Shown in pieces: positions 1 to 8,215 of a stretch of DNA of 64,000 bases. Position numbers and translations under genes: made by a program. Location: contig JAICUB010000021.1 in NCBI GenBank assembly GCA_025936045.1, positions 50,699-114,698 of the forward strand, in the 5' to 3' direction. The notes under the pieces were generated by a model. That model was not told the DNA's origin, searched no databases, and saw only the letters and a list, made by a program, of their open reading frames with translations. Numbering within the stretch: position 1 is the first letter of the stretch; each line of letters begins with the position of its first letter. This DNA comes from Polyangiaceae bacterium (GTDB lineage: Bacteria > Myxococcota_A > Polyangia > Polyangiales > Polyangiaceae).

Positions 1-756
1 CCACCAGTAAAAGCCCTGGCGCGTCGAGCCCATGAAGTGGTGGTGGTTATTGTGCCAGCCCTCACCCATCGTGACGATCGCGAGAAACCAGTTGTTCTTG
101 CTGTCGTCCCCCGCGTCGTAGCGCTGGTTGCCCAGCATGTGCGAGAGCGAATTGATGGTGAAGGTGCCGTGCCACAGGATGGCCGTGCTCAGGAAGAAGC
201 CGATGAGGAGGCCCGACCAGCCGAGCGCGAGCCACACCGCGACGCCGAGCACGAGCGGCGGGATCACCCAGTACTCGTTCAAGAAGACGAGCTCGGGGTA
301 ACGCGCAAGGTCCTTGACCTTGCCGTAGTCGGTCGCCTCCCGGTAGTCGTAGAGCCAACCGAAGTGCGAGTACCAGAACCCCTTGCGTGAGTCGTGCGGG
401 TCGCCGTCCTTGTCGGAGAGCTTGTGGTGCGTGCGGTGGTTCGACGCCCACCAGAGCACGCCCTTCTGCGAGCTCGACATGGCGAGGAACGCCAGCACGA
501 ACTGGAACACGCGGCTCGTCTTGTAAGTCCGGTGCGAGAAGTAACGGTGGTAGACGCCCGTCACGCCGAACATCCGCACCCAGTAGAGCGCCACGCAGCA
601 CGCCCAGTCTTGCCAGCGCGTGCCCGTCCAGAACGCGAGCAGCGGCAGCAGGTGCACCACGATGAAGGGCGTCGCCCCGAACCACTGGAACTCGGAGAGC
701 TTGGTCGCCGCTCGAGGCCGAGCGGGCGTCTCGTAAGAAATGTTGAGAAAACTCAC
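1..756 (-). CDS. acyl-CoA/fatty acid desaturase, 3' end cut by window edge
   Basis: Membrane di-iron desaturase that would introduce a double bond into a fatty acyl chain (delta-9 type by resemblance). The 252 visible residues contain all three histidine boxes in order: HRYFSH, HRTHH, and GEGWHNNHHHF near the left edge. Hydrophobic pairs separate the boxes, as in the membrane desaturase family. The stop codon lies beyond position 1. I chose the GTG at 756, giving MSFLNISYETPARP; GAAGG abuts it, so the ribosome site is poor, and an in-frame GTG at 795 is a weaker alternative because it adds a Gly-rich non-family-like stretch. A different reading frame is also long and open here, but it has no family motif. 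The call is secure; the exact substrate is not. Confidence 0.93.
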   Translation of the reverse strand, partial: MSFLNISYETPARPRAATKLSEFQWFGATPFIVVHLLPLLAFWTGTRWQDWACCVALYWVRMFGVTGVYHRYFSHRTYKTSRVFQFVLAFLAMSSSQKGVLWWASNHRTHHKLSDKDGDPHDSRKGFWYSHFGWLYDYREATDYGKVKDLARYPELVFLNEYWVIPPLVLGVAVWLALGWSGLLIGFFLSTAILWHGTFTINSLSHMLGNQRYDAGDDSKNNWFLAIVTMGEGWHNNHHHFMGSTRQGFYWW

Positions 757-853
757 CCTTCGAACATGGCACCCGCCTCCGCCAGCCGCGGTCACGGTTC
801 TGTCAGGAGGTTGTCAGCCCCGGCCCCCGTCAAAACCGTGACGGAGCGCGCGC

Positions 854-1066
854 TTAGCGCCGAAAAAACAGGTTCGCGAGCAGGGTGAGGACGAGGCTCA
901 CGAGGATGGAGGTCGCGAGCGGCGCATACAGGCGGAAGCCCTTGCGCTCGACGACGATGTCACCGGGCAAGCGGCCGAGACCGAGCTTTTCAGCGATGAT
1001 CAGCGCACCACCGACCAGCAAAAGCAGGGCTCCGAAGACGAGAAGCGCGCGGCCGGCCTGACCCAT
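854..1066 (-). CDS. DUF2905 family small membrane protein
   Basis: A 70-residue protein of unknown function with two transmembrane helices. The pattern is family-typical: a first hydrophobic helix, then LGLGRLPGDIVVERKGF, then a second helix starting PLATSILVSL and a basic end (FFRR). An in-frame ATG 15 codons upstream (1111) would add a hydrophilic extension not typical of the family, so the internal ATG at 1066 is preferred; neither start has a good Shine-Dalgarno sequence. It lies about 100 bp upstream of the desaturase start on the same strand and may be co-transcribed with it. Confidence 0.82.
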   Translation of the reverse strand: MGQAGRALLVFGALLLLVGGALIIAEKLGLGRLPGDIVVERKGFRLYAPLATSILVSLVLTLLANLFFRR

Positions 1067-1186
1067 AGCGAGACTTTGCCGCGCGGCGAACGCCCCGCAA
1101 GCCTGCTTCAACGGTTCTCCGACGTTGGCGCCGAGCGCTGGACGGTCGGCGGGTCGGGCGGTGACGGCGGACGTTTTAGCCAGGCG

Positions 1187-2038
1187 CTAGAGGGTCATGC
1201 GCATGGCGATGTGTGGGATCGTGACTTCGACGAACGGCTCGCCGTAAGTCTGGTAGCCGAGGCGCTCGTAGAAGGGGACGGCGGTTTCGCGGGCATGGAG
1301 CACCATCTCGCGGAAGCCGCGGCGGCGCGCGACCTCTTCGGAAAAGCGAACGAGCTTCGTGCCGACTCCGCTCCGCTGCCGCTCGAAAGCCACCGCGACT
1401 TGGCGCATGCGCACGCGCCCGCCGCCCACGTCGTGCAGCATGAGGGTTGCGACGAGACGCTCGCCTTCGAACGCGCCGAGGTGAACGAGCCCTGACTCTT
1501 CGTCCCGCTCGTGGGGGCCCGGGCGTAGTCCGAGCGGCTCGCGGAGCACGCGCAAGCGCAGCTGCCAGCTGTCCTCGTACTCCGGTGAAGCGAACGCGAG
1601 CTCACGTAGGGTGACCTTAGCCGGTGCTCCCGCGGGCAACCCGCGCGCGATGACGAAGACGGCGGCGAAGAGCGTGAGCGCGCCGAGCGGCACGAGCAGG
1701 ATGCCTAGCCCCGGATCACCGCCGTGCAGGAAGAGCCCGCCGAGCAGAAAGCCGCCCGGCAAGAGTAGTGTCGCCGCGACGAGCAGGCGTGACGCACGCG
1801 CGGCGGCGGCGGCGGGCGGCGCGTAGCGCGAGCCGAGCAGGAGCCCGAAAACCACGTGCAGCAACGAGAGCAACGTGCCGTGCGCGTGGGCGAGCCGCCA
1901 CGCGAGCCGTCGTGGCTCGTTCTCGACGTCGAGGTAAAGGCCGATTTTGAAGCCGTGCAATGCCTCGAGCACGACACCGAACGTCAAGAAGACGAGGAGC
2001 CCCCAAAAGCCGATGCGCAAATGTCGAAGGGGGAGCAT
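1187..2038 (-). CDS. membrane-anchored GNAT acetyltransferase (4-TM + GNAT fusion)
   Basis: A 283-residue protein with two parts. Residues about 1-135 hold four hydrophobic helices, with a conserved-looking ENEPRRLAWRLAHAHGTLL between the first and second. Residues about 145-283 are a GNAT N-acetyltransferase: the acetyl-CoA loop is seen in MRQVAVAFERQRSGVGTKLV (Q/R-x-x-G-x-G), followed by the late motif FYERLGYQTYGEPF. The GNAT part would transfer an acetyl group from acetyl-CoA to an unknown amine, presumably at the cytoplasmic face of the membrane. The membrane half resembles small 4-TM proteins of unknown role. The start has no clear ribosome site. The fold call is solid; the substrate is unknown. 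Confidence 0.78.
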   Translation of the reverse strand: MLPLRHLRIGFWGLLVFLTFGVVLEALHGFKIGLYLDVENEPRRLAWRLAHAHGTLLSLLHVVFGLLLGSRYAPPAAAAARASRLLVAATLLLPGGFLLGGLFLHGGDPGLGILLVPLGALTLFAAVFVIARGLPAGAPAKVTLRELAFASPEYEDSWQLRLRVLREPLGLRPGPHERDEESGLVHLGAFEGERLVATLMLHDVGGGRVRMRQVAVAFERQRSGVGTKLVRFSEEVARRRGFREMVLHARETAVPFYERLGYQTYGEPFVEVTIPHIAMRMTL

Positions 2039-2146
2039 CGGTCGTCTCAGGCTGAACGAGACGACCGATGCCTATCACACCCGGCCCGCCGTGAGCTCGC
2101 CCCGTGAAGGAGCGTCGGGCGCGCCGGGTGCGAAGCGCGCCGAACG

Positions 2147-3520
2147 TCAGGGCAGCATGAGCGTTCCGAACACGCCGTGGGCTTCGTCGCCGGGTCCGGC
2201 GGTGAAGAACAGGGTGCTCGAGAGGTCGGCTGCCGTCGTGTTCGGGCCCGTCGCGATGGCCCAGAGGCCGTCGATCACGAGCGGGTGATTCGCGCTCTCG
2301 GTCACGACGCCGCGCTCCTCGCCGGTGGTCGGGTCGTACGCGTGGATCGTGCCGTCGCCGAAGTTGCCGACGAGCAGGTCGCCGCCGATGCTGCCGAACG
2401 TGTCCGGCGCGATCGCGAGGCCCCACGGCGAGTTGAGGGAGCCGCGCGAGGCGAAGCGCTTGTTGAACGTGCCGTCGACGTCGAAGACGTTCACGTAGCC
2501 GTTGCCGGCGCCCTTGAGGTCGTCCGTCTTGGTCGCGTCTTGCTTCGCGTACGTGACCCACACGCTGCCGCCGAGCTCGGCGACGTTGAACGGCGCGTAG
2601 CCCGCGGGGAGGTCGGGATCCTCGAAGAGCCCCGACGTCGTCACGTGCGCGTAGGTGTTGTCGAAGACGTCCACCGTGCCGGCGTGGAAGTTCGTGGCCG
2701 CGAGCCAGTGGTCCGTCCCGTTCGTGACGAGTGCGAGGCCCTTGTAGCTCGCGCTTTGCACCGAGCGATCGGCGCGCGCTTCGGCCGTCGTGCCCGTTTG
2801 CCAACCGACGATGAGCCCGTCTTCCGTCGCCGCGATGAACTTGTCGCCCATGAAGTCGGCGCTCGTCGGGTTGAAGACCTGGCCCGTCGGCGAGCCTGTG
2901 TCGGTGCTGTTCGCAGAGGGAACGGTGACGACGGTCGTCTGGATCGCGCCCGCCGCGTCGTACACCGTGAGCAGGCCGGAGTCGGCGGCCGACACCCAGA
3001 AGAACGCGCCGGTATCGAGTGGGTTTATCGCGAGGCCCCAGGCGTTCACGAGGTTCGAGTCGACGACGGCTGCGCCCGTCTGGTCGCCCGCGAGATCGGC
3101 GCGTACGAGCCGCTCTTCGACGAGCGGAAGCGTGGCCTGGCCACCGTTACCGCCTTCATTGCTTTGGCCGCCGGCGCCCGCGCCGCTTTCGCCCGCAGTG
3201 TTGCCCTGGCCGCCGTTGCTCTCGCCGGCGTTGCCTGCGTTCCCTGCGTTGCCGGTTCCGCCCTTTCCGCCGGTGCTTGCGCCCGCGTTGCCGCCGGTGC
3301 CGCTGCCCGCGCTGCCGCCTTTGCCGCCGCTGCCGGCCCTGCCCGCGCTACCGCTCGAGCCCCCTTTTCCAGCCGAGCCCCCTTTCCCAGCCGAGCCGCC
3401 GGTCCCGCCGGTCCCGTTGTTGTCGTCGTCGTCGCCACAGCCCGAAACGAGCGCGAACGCGATGAGCGACGGCACGACGAACGCGGCCAGGCTTCGTTGA
3501 GAGAAAAGTCTATGTTGCAT
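2147..3520 (-). CDS. TIGR03118 family lipoprotein with Gly-rich linker
   Basis: A 457-residue predicted lipoprotein. The signal peptide ends in LVSGC (Cys about 28), followed by GDDDDNNGTGG and roughly 100 residues of Gly/Ser/Lys/Ala/Asn repeats (GGSAGKGGS-like). The folded part, from about residue 135 to the end, matches my memory of the TIGR03118 family: VNAWGLAINP, SPWGLAIAP, GDLLVGNFGDGTIHAYD and a GLWAIATGPNT segment near the end, with a propeller-like periodicity. The function of the family is unknown. The ATG at 3520 has AGGAAGGA nine bases upstream, which supports it. The linker resembles that of the lipoprotein at the right edge of the window. Confidence 0.85.
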   Translation of the reverse strand: MQHRLFSQRSLAAFVVPSLIAFALVSGCGDDDDNNGTGGTGGSAGKGGSAGKGGSSGSAGRAGSGGKGGSAGSGTGGNAGASTGGKGGTGNAGNAGNAGESNGGQGNTAGESGAGAGGQSNEGGNGGQATLPLVEERLVRADLAGDQTGAAVVDSNLVNAWGLAINPLDTGAFFWVSAADSGLLTVYDAAGAIQTTVVTVPSANSTDTGSPTGQVFNPTSADFMGDKFIAATEDGLIVGWQTGTTAEARADRSVQSASYKGLALVTNGTDHWLAATNFHAGTVDVFDNTYAHVTTSGLFEDPDLPAGYAPFNVAELGGSVWVTYAKQDATKTDDLKGAGNGYVNVFDVDGTFNKRFASRGSLNSPWGLAIAPDTFGSIGGDLLVGNFGDGTIHAYDPTTGEERGVVTESANHPLVIDGLWAIATGPNTTAADLSSTLFFTAGPGDEAHGVFGTLMLP

Positions 3521-3832
3521 GGTTCAAGGTCCTTCCTACGAATGGACACCCGAGGGTGACGCAAGGTCATTGAGTCCATGAATGAAGCCGCGCAAGGCGC
3601 CGGAAGGGACCCAAAAAGCCCCTGCGACAGCCCGCCACGCAGGTCGCGTGATGACACGCGTTTCGGGCGCGCGCGCGTGGCAGCGTGACGCTGGCGCGTG
3701 GCGCCTGGGAGCGCCCGGAGGATCCGGCGTCGCACGGTGCTACGACGGCGTTGCGATCGTGCGGGCGTGTCGAAGTGACTCAGCTCGACTTCGAGTGCGG
3801 CGTCCCCGACGCACCCCACCGTAGACGAGCGC
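3521..3832. other. gap with no recognised gene
   Basis: This interval of about 310 bp separates the lipoprotein start from the last codons of the disrupted cytochrome tail. Apart from the AGGAAGGA ribosome site at its left end I see no motif-bearing reading frame, no tRNA-like T-loop and no strong hairpin. It presumably holds the promoter of the minus-strand lipoprotein gene. Confidence 0.5.
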
Positions 3833-4048
3833 TCACTCCGAGATCGTCATCGCGCGCTCGTCACGCGCCGCGGCGAGCGCATGGATGCGTTCGTCGAGCG
3901 CCTCGTCGTGGTCGTCGTGGATCCACTCTGCACGGCGACCATTCAGAAGTTTCGTGGCGCGTTCGATCACGGCCGCGCGCGTGGCGCGGCGCATGTCCGC
4001 CTCGGCTTCGAAATCACAGGGAAATTGTACGAAATTCGGCGTGCGCTA
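3833..4048 (-). pseudogene. in-frame 3' tail of the octaheme cytochrome beyond an amber codon
   Basis: The cytochrome reading frame ends at TAG (4046-4048). The same frame then stays open for 70 more codons to TGA at 3833-3835. The tail reads RTPNFVQFPCDFEAEADM, then a basic helical segment, and ends DEALDERIHALAAARDERAMTISE. From memory, cytochromes of this type with C-terminal HEAT-like repeats end with a comparable segment (aromatic-rich DF/YDF followed by a terminal DxRPVTxxE-like end), so this looks like the real C-terminus cut off by one codon. The cause may be a nonsense mutation, a sequencing error, or, less likely, suppression. Confidence 0.6.
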
Positions 4049-5779
4049 CAGCGCATCGCAGGCCACTTTGCGCACGGCCGCGTACGGGTCGTCCAAGAGC
4101 TCGGCGAGGACGCGCGCTTCCCACGCCCCGTCGGTCGCGAGCTCGGCTTCGTTGCGTCCGAACGCCGCGGCGACGATCGCACGTGTCGCCGCGTCGCCCG
4201 AGAGCAGCTCCTCGACGGCGCGCGCGTTCGTGCCCGCGAGTGCCTGCGCGCGTCGCCGCGCGGCTGCGTCGCTCGCGGGTGGCACAGTTGCTCTCGCTCC
4301 GTACCACCGTGCGAGCGCGTCCGCGGACCACGCGAGCGTGCGGTCGAGATGGCAGAGATTGCACGCGTTCGGGCGGCCGTTCGTCGCCGTGGCGAGCGGG
4401 TCCGGAACGTCGATGCGGTGCGAGCGAATCGCGCCGAGCAGCGCGTACGACGTGTACGGCATGTGGCAGCCTGTGCACGAGCTGCCGCTCGAGCCTTGGG
4501 CATGGTGGGTGTGCTCGGCGAGCCGGGCGCCTTCGTTCGCGTGGCAATGCGCGCAGGCGGCGTCGACGCTCGCTCCGCGCCGGAGTTGGTCGTCGGGCTC
4601 ACTGTCGTGCAGAGAGTGGCACGAAATGCATGAAATCCGGTCGTTTCCGTGACCCCTCGTGAAGCAGGCCGAACGCACCATGCCGTTGTATTCGCGACCG
4701 CCGACGCGAATCGTGCCGTCGTTCCAGAAGAGACTCGCGGTGGCGGCGTCGACGGCCGGGCCGTCCGGCGTGTCCGTCGTTTCGGAGGTGAGCAACGTGC
4801 GCGTGGGCTCGAGGGCGTCGCCGGGGCGGAAGTCGTCGAAACCGGAGCGCCACCAGCGGTTCTCGTCGCGCGGGACGAAGTAAGAGTGACACTGGCCGCA
4901 CACCGCGGAGGCGCGCTCGGCGGCAAGCCGTGCGGGGTTCACGATGCTCGCATCCGCGGCGCGGCTCGCGTGGCTCGCGAAGCGCGTCAGGGGTGAATGC
5001 TGTTTGGCGACGTGGGCGCCGCCCGGGCCGTGACACGCTTCGCAGGCGATGCCGAGCTCGACCGCGCTCGAGTCGAAACGATTCGTGGCGTCGTCGAGCC
5101 GGGGTTCGCCGCGCGTTGCGTGGCATTGGATGCAGTTCGAGTTCCAGCGAACGGCGTGCTGTGGAGCGGCGGGAGGCTCCAAAAATGCTTCGCGTCGCGC
5201 GACGTAACGGTGCGAGTCAATCAAGTAGCTGATGGGCAAGAGGCGAAGCTCGTTGCCGTGCCCATCACCAACCCAAAAAACCTGCTGATGGTGCGAGCCG
5301 GTGGCGAGGAGCACCGGACGGGTGACGAGCGCTGCTTGCGCGGCGATGCGGGCGTCGCCCGTGCGGTTCGCCGCAGCCACGAGCTCGGGATCGGGCAGGC
5401 GAGCGAGCAGGGTGTCGCCGCGTTCGAAGAGCTCGATGGTACGGCCTTCGACGTCGAGCTTCACCCCGTTCCACGGGCCGAGGACGGTCGCGCGCGTTGC
5501 GACTTGCGTCATCGTGCGGTGAAAGCTGCGATGCCAGCTCGCGTATTCGGAGGGATGGCAGCTCCGGCAGGCGCCGGATCCGACGGAGCCTGACGCGTCG
5601 CGGCGCAAGGCGACGGTTGGCTCCGGGCGGCGGCGCTCGAAGAGCAGCTCGGCCGACATGACGAGGCAGCCGGCGGCGAGGAACGCGGCGGCCCGGGGAA
5701 GCGCGGCGCTGCTTTGGCACGCGTACCAGGCGCTCGCGGCGAGGAGCGCGAGCACGAGCACGATCTCGAGCGTCGCCAT
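4046..5779 (-). CDS. octaheme c-type cytochrome (possibly truncated by TAG)
   Basis: A 577-residue multiheme cytochrome. Two hydrophobic segments at residues 5-25 and 28-45 would anchor it, with the rest on the periplasmic side. I count eight CxxCH sites: CRSCH, CIQCH, CEACH, CGQCH, CISCH, CAHCH, CTGCH and CNLCH. The spacing resembles cytochrome c554/nitrite-reductase-like multiheme proteins used in periplasmic electron transfer. After the last heme comes a helical region ending DPYAAVRKVACDAL, a HEAT-repeat-like motif, where TAG stops the frame; homologous-looking sequence continues in frame for 70 codons. The electron donor and acceptor are unknown. It is divergent from the helicase gene. 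Confidence 0.87.
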   Translation of the reverse strand: MATLEIVLVLALLAASAWYACQSSAALPRAAAFLAAGCLVMSAELLFERRRPEPTVALRRDASGSVGSGACRSCHPSEYASWHRSFHRTMTQVATRATVLGPWNGVKLDVEGRTIELFERGDTLLARLPDPELVAAANRTGDARIAAQAALVTRPVLLATGSHHQQVFWVGDGHGNELRLLPISYLIDSHRYVARREAFLEPPAAPQHAVRWNSNCIQCHATRGEPRLDDATNRFDSSAVELGIACEACHGPGGAHVAKQHSPLTRFASHASRAADASIVNPARLAAERASAVCGQCHSYFVPRDENRWWRSGFDDFRPGDALEPTRTLLTSETTDTPDGPAVDAATASLFWNDGTIRVGGREYNGMVRSACFTRGHGNDRISCISCHSLHDSEPDDQLRRGASVDAACAHCHANEGARLAEHTHHAQGSSGSSCTGCHMPYTSYALLGAIRSHRIDVPDPLATATNGRPNACNLCHLDRTLAWSADALARWYGARATVPPASDAAARRRAQALAGTNARAVEELLSGDAATRAIVAAAFGRNEAELATDGAWEARVLAELLDDPYAAVRKVACDAL

Positions 5780-5863
5780 GCGGCAAGGACGAGCTTAGTG
5801 CACGAACCGAGGCCGCGCGTGGCCGGGCTTGCCGCGACGGGCCGGATCGGCGATGCGAGGACC

Positions 5864-7597
5864 GTGACGGAATCCGAGCTCCACGCCCGAGTCGAACGAC
5901 TCCGGGAGCGCGTGCTCGCCGCACAGCCGGACGAGCGGCTGGGCCTCGCCGCGGAGCTCGACGCGCTGCGCGGGATTTATCGTAGCAACTCGAGAGCCTT
6001 CACGACCGAATTGGTCGGCATGCTACGTGGCATCGCCGCCGACCTCGATTCGGCACCGCCTGGGGACGAGCTCGCGCGCGAGCTCAAATCTACCTTTGGT
6101 TTCGACCACTTCCGGCCCGGGCAGCTCGCCATCGTGCGCAGCGTGCTCGCTGGACACGACTGCATCGGCGTGATGCCGACGGGCGCGGGGAAATCGCTGA
6201 CGTATCAGCTGCCGGCGCGGCTCTTGGGCGGGCTCACGCTCGTCGTTTCGCCGCTGATCGCGCTCATGAAGGACCAGGTGGACGCGCTCGCCGAAATCGG
6301 GCTGCGTTCGACCTTTTTGAACTCGAGCCTGACGGCGGACGAACGGCGCGAGCGCGTCGCGCGCATTCGCTCGGGAGAGATCGAGATCGTTTACGCCGCG
6401 CCCGAGGGCCTCGAGGCGTCGGCCGGGCGCGTCATCGCGGAGCATGACTTGCGCTTGATTGCCGTGGACGAAGCGCACTGCATCTCGCAGTGGGGCCATG
6501 ATTTTCGTCCGGCGTACCGGAACCTCGCCGGGCTAAAGCAGCGTTTCCCGAAGACTCCCGTGCTCGCGCTCACGGCGACGGCGACGCGTGAAGTGATCGA
6601 CGACATCGGCAAGCAGCTCGGCATGCGCGCGCCGGCGCTCTTTCGCGGCTCCTTCTTGCGTAAGAATTTGCGTCTATTTGCCGTGCGCAAGGACGAGATC
6701 GGCAAGGTGAGCACGCGGGACGCCATCGTCGCGCTGCTCCGCGAGCGGCGCGGCGAGAGTGGCATCGTTGATTGTTTGTCGCGGCGTTCGACCGAGGAGC
6801 TCGCCGAATACCTGCGTTCGGCGGGGATTTCGGCGAAGCACTATCACGCGGGTATGGATCCGGCGGAGCGCTCGAAGGTGCAGGACGAGTTTCGCGCGGG
6901 GGACGTCGACGTGGTGACGGCGACCATCGCCTTCGGAATGGGCATCGACAAATCGAACGTGCGCTTCGTCGTGCACCGCGATCTGCCGCGCTCGGTCGAA
7001 GGATATTATCAGGAGATCGGCCGCGCCGGCCGCGACGGGCTCGCGAGCGACTGCGTGCTCTTCTATTCGTGGGCCGACGTCAAAGCGTATGACCGCATGG
7101 CCGAGCAGGGTCAGGACGAAGCGGCGGGTGAGCGGCTGAAAGGTCAGGCGCGCGAGATGTTTCGCCTGGCCGAGGCGGACGGCTGCCGCCACGCGCACGT
7201 CGTCGGTTACTTCGGGGAGAAGGCGCCGGCTTGCGGGACGAGCTGCGACCGCTGCACGGGCGAAGCGATTGCGGAGGGGTTGAAGCACGCCGGCCGCGGC
7301 CGCAAACGGGCCGAACGGCTCGAAAACGGCGAGGAGCCCGTGCGTCGCGCGCCGCCCGTCGTGCCCGCGGGCGCGGAAGGGTTGCTCGCCGAGCTCAAGG
7401 CGCTCCGGAGCCGCCTCGCGAACGAACGCCGCGTGCCGGCGTACGTCGTCTTCAGCGACGCGACGCTCGTCGAAATGGCGGCGCGCCGCCCGACGACGCA
7501 CGCGGAAATGCTCACGATTTCCGGCGTGGGTACGACGAAGTTGGAGCGCTACGGGGACGTGTTTTTGGGAGTGGTCGGACGCTACGGCGCCGAGTGA
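5864..7597 (+). CDS. recQ: RecQ family ATP-dependent DNA helicase
   Basis: Superfamily 2 helicase that unwinds DNA 3' to 5' in repair and recombination. Of 577 residues, 1-70 are an N-terminal extension. The helicase core follows, with GFDHFRPGQ (motif 0), MPTGAGKS (Walker A, 104-111), VDEAHCISQWGHDFRPAY (DEAH), LTATAT, and QEIGRAGRDG (motif VI). A zinc-binding region follows with CRHAHVVGYFGE and CGTSCDRC. An HRDC-like domain ends the protein, from about 505. The stretch between zinc site and HRDC is only about 45 residues and Arg/Pro-rich, too short for the usual RQC winged helix. The GTG at 5864 is chosen because GAGG lies 3 bases upstream; longer in-frame starts run into the divergent cytochrome gene. 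Confidence 0.92.
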   Translation: MTESELHARVERLRERVLAAQPDERLGLAAELDALRGIYRSNSRAFTTELVGMLRGIAADLDSAPPGDELARELKSTFGFDHFRPGQLAIVRSVLAGHDCIGVMPTGAGKSLTYQLPARLLGGLTLVVSPLIALMKDQVDALAEIGLRSTFLNSSLTADERRERVARIRSGEIEIVYAAPEGLEASAGRVIAEHDLRLIAVDEAHCISQWGHDFRPAYRNLAGLKQRFPKTPVLALTATATREVIDDIGKQLGMRAPALFRGSFLRKNLRLFAVRKDEIGKVSTRDAIVALLRERRGESGIVDCLSRRSTEELAEYLRSAGISAKHYHAGMDPAERSKVQDEFRAGDVDVVTATIAFGMGIDKSNVRFVVHRDLPRSVEGYYQEIGRAGRDGLASDCVLFYSWADVKAYDRMAEQGQDEAAGERLKGQAREMFRLAEADGCRHAHVVGYFGEKAPACGTSCDRCTGEAIAEGLKHAGRGRKRAERLENGEEPVRRAPPVVPAGAEGLLAELKALRSRLANERRVPAYVVFSDATLVEMAARRPTTHAEMLTISGVGTTKLERYGDVFLGVVGRYGAE

Positions 7598-7614
7598 AGC
7601 GCCGGCCGTGAGGC

Positions 7615-8043
7615 TCAGCCGTTCGCCGAGCCCACGAGCGCCGCGAGCAGGTTCGGATTCTCGCGCCGTCCCGGTCGATAGCGCGGCGGGGCGGGGAGCA
7701 TGTGTTTGAGCGCGCGCTCGAGCATGAAGCGGTTCAGGCCGCTGAGCCCGTCGAGCTCGAGCGCGACGCCGCGCGTGTATTCGCCCGGGCGACGGCCGTG
7801 GAGGATGCGTGTCACGAGCGCTTCGGTGTCGACCCAGTGCAGCGAGTTCGGCAGCTGAAAGGAGAGAATGACGCGCTCGCCCGTGAGGATCGGGTCGGCG
7901 GGCATCACGAGGGCACCCGTGGCCGAGAGGTCGACGACCTGGTCGGCGATGAGCTTGAAGTCCCGCTCCCGGATGACCTGGCAGGTTTGGCGTAGGAGGC
8001 GGCGCGGCATGCGGTGGTGGGTGCGGGGAGTCGTTCGCGGCAT
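7615..8043 (-). CDS. PilZ domain protein
   Basis: A 142-residue single PilZ domain, expected to bind cyclic di-GMP. The N-terminal RRLLRQ gives an RxxxR-like ligand loop, and DLSATGAL matches the D/NxSxxG motif about 28 residues later. The beta-barrel continues to RGVALELDGL, then a C-terminal helix. ATG at 8043 is preceded by AAGGAGA five bases upstream, a strong ribosome site, so a longer in-frame extension is rejected. It converges on recQ with a 17-bp gap. The effector partner cannot be seen here. Confidence 0.83.
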   Translation of the reverse strand: MPRTTPRTHHRMPRRLLRQTCQVIRERDFKLIADQVVDLSATGALVMPADPILTGERVILSFQLPNSLHWVDTEALVTRILHGRRPGEYTRGVALELDGLSGLNRFMLERALKHMLPAPPRYRPGRRENPNLLAALVGSANG

Positions 8044-8215
8044 GGGGTCTCCTTCGGTGCCAAAATCGTACGGTTCTCGGCACCGGTTGGGCCAAATTCG
8101 CGACGTCCGCCGAGCTCGCGCAGCCATGCCCACACGAGCTCCGCCGCACCCCGAAATCAACGTTACACCGCGAAGTTCGTCTCAAGTCGGGGCGGCTCGC
8201 GCCGTTTAGCTCAGG

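Noticed and set aside
62..772. A 236-codon minus-strand frame at the left edge
   Set aside because: It is a shifted frame of the desaturase; only the shifted partner contains the histidine boxes.
2177..3559. A 460-codon plus-strand open frame
   Set aside because: It is antisense to the TIGR03118-type lipoprotein, which has a lipobox, a ribosome site and family motifs; the antisense product has only Arg/Ala/Val runs.
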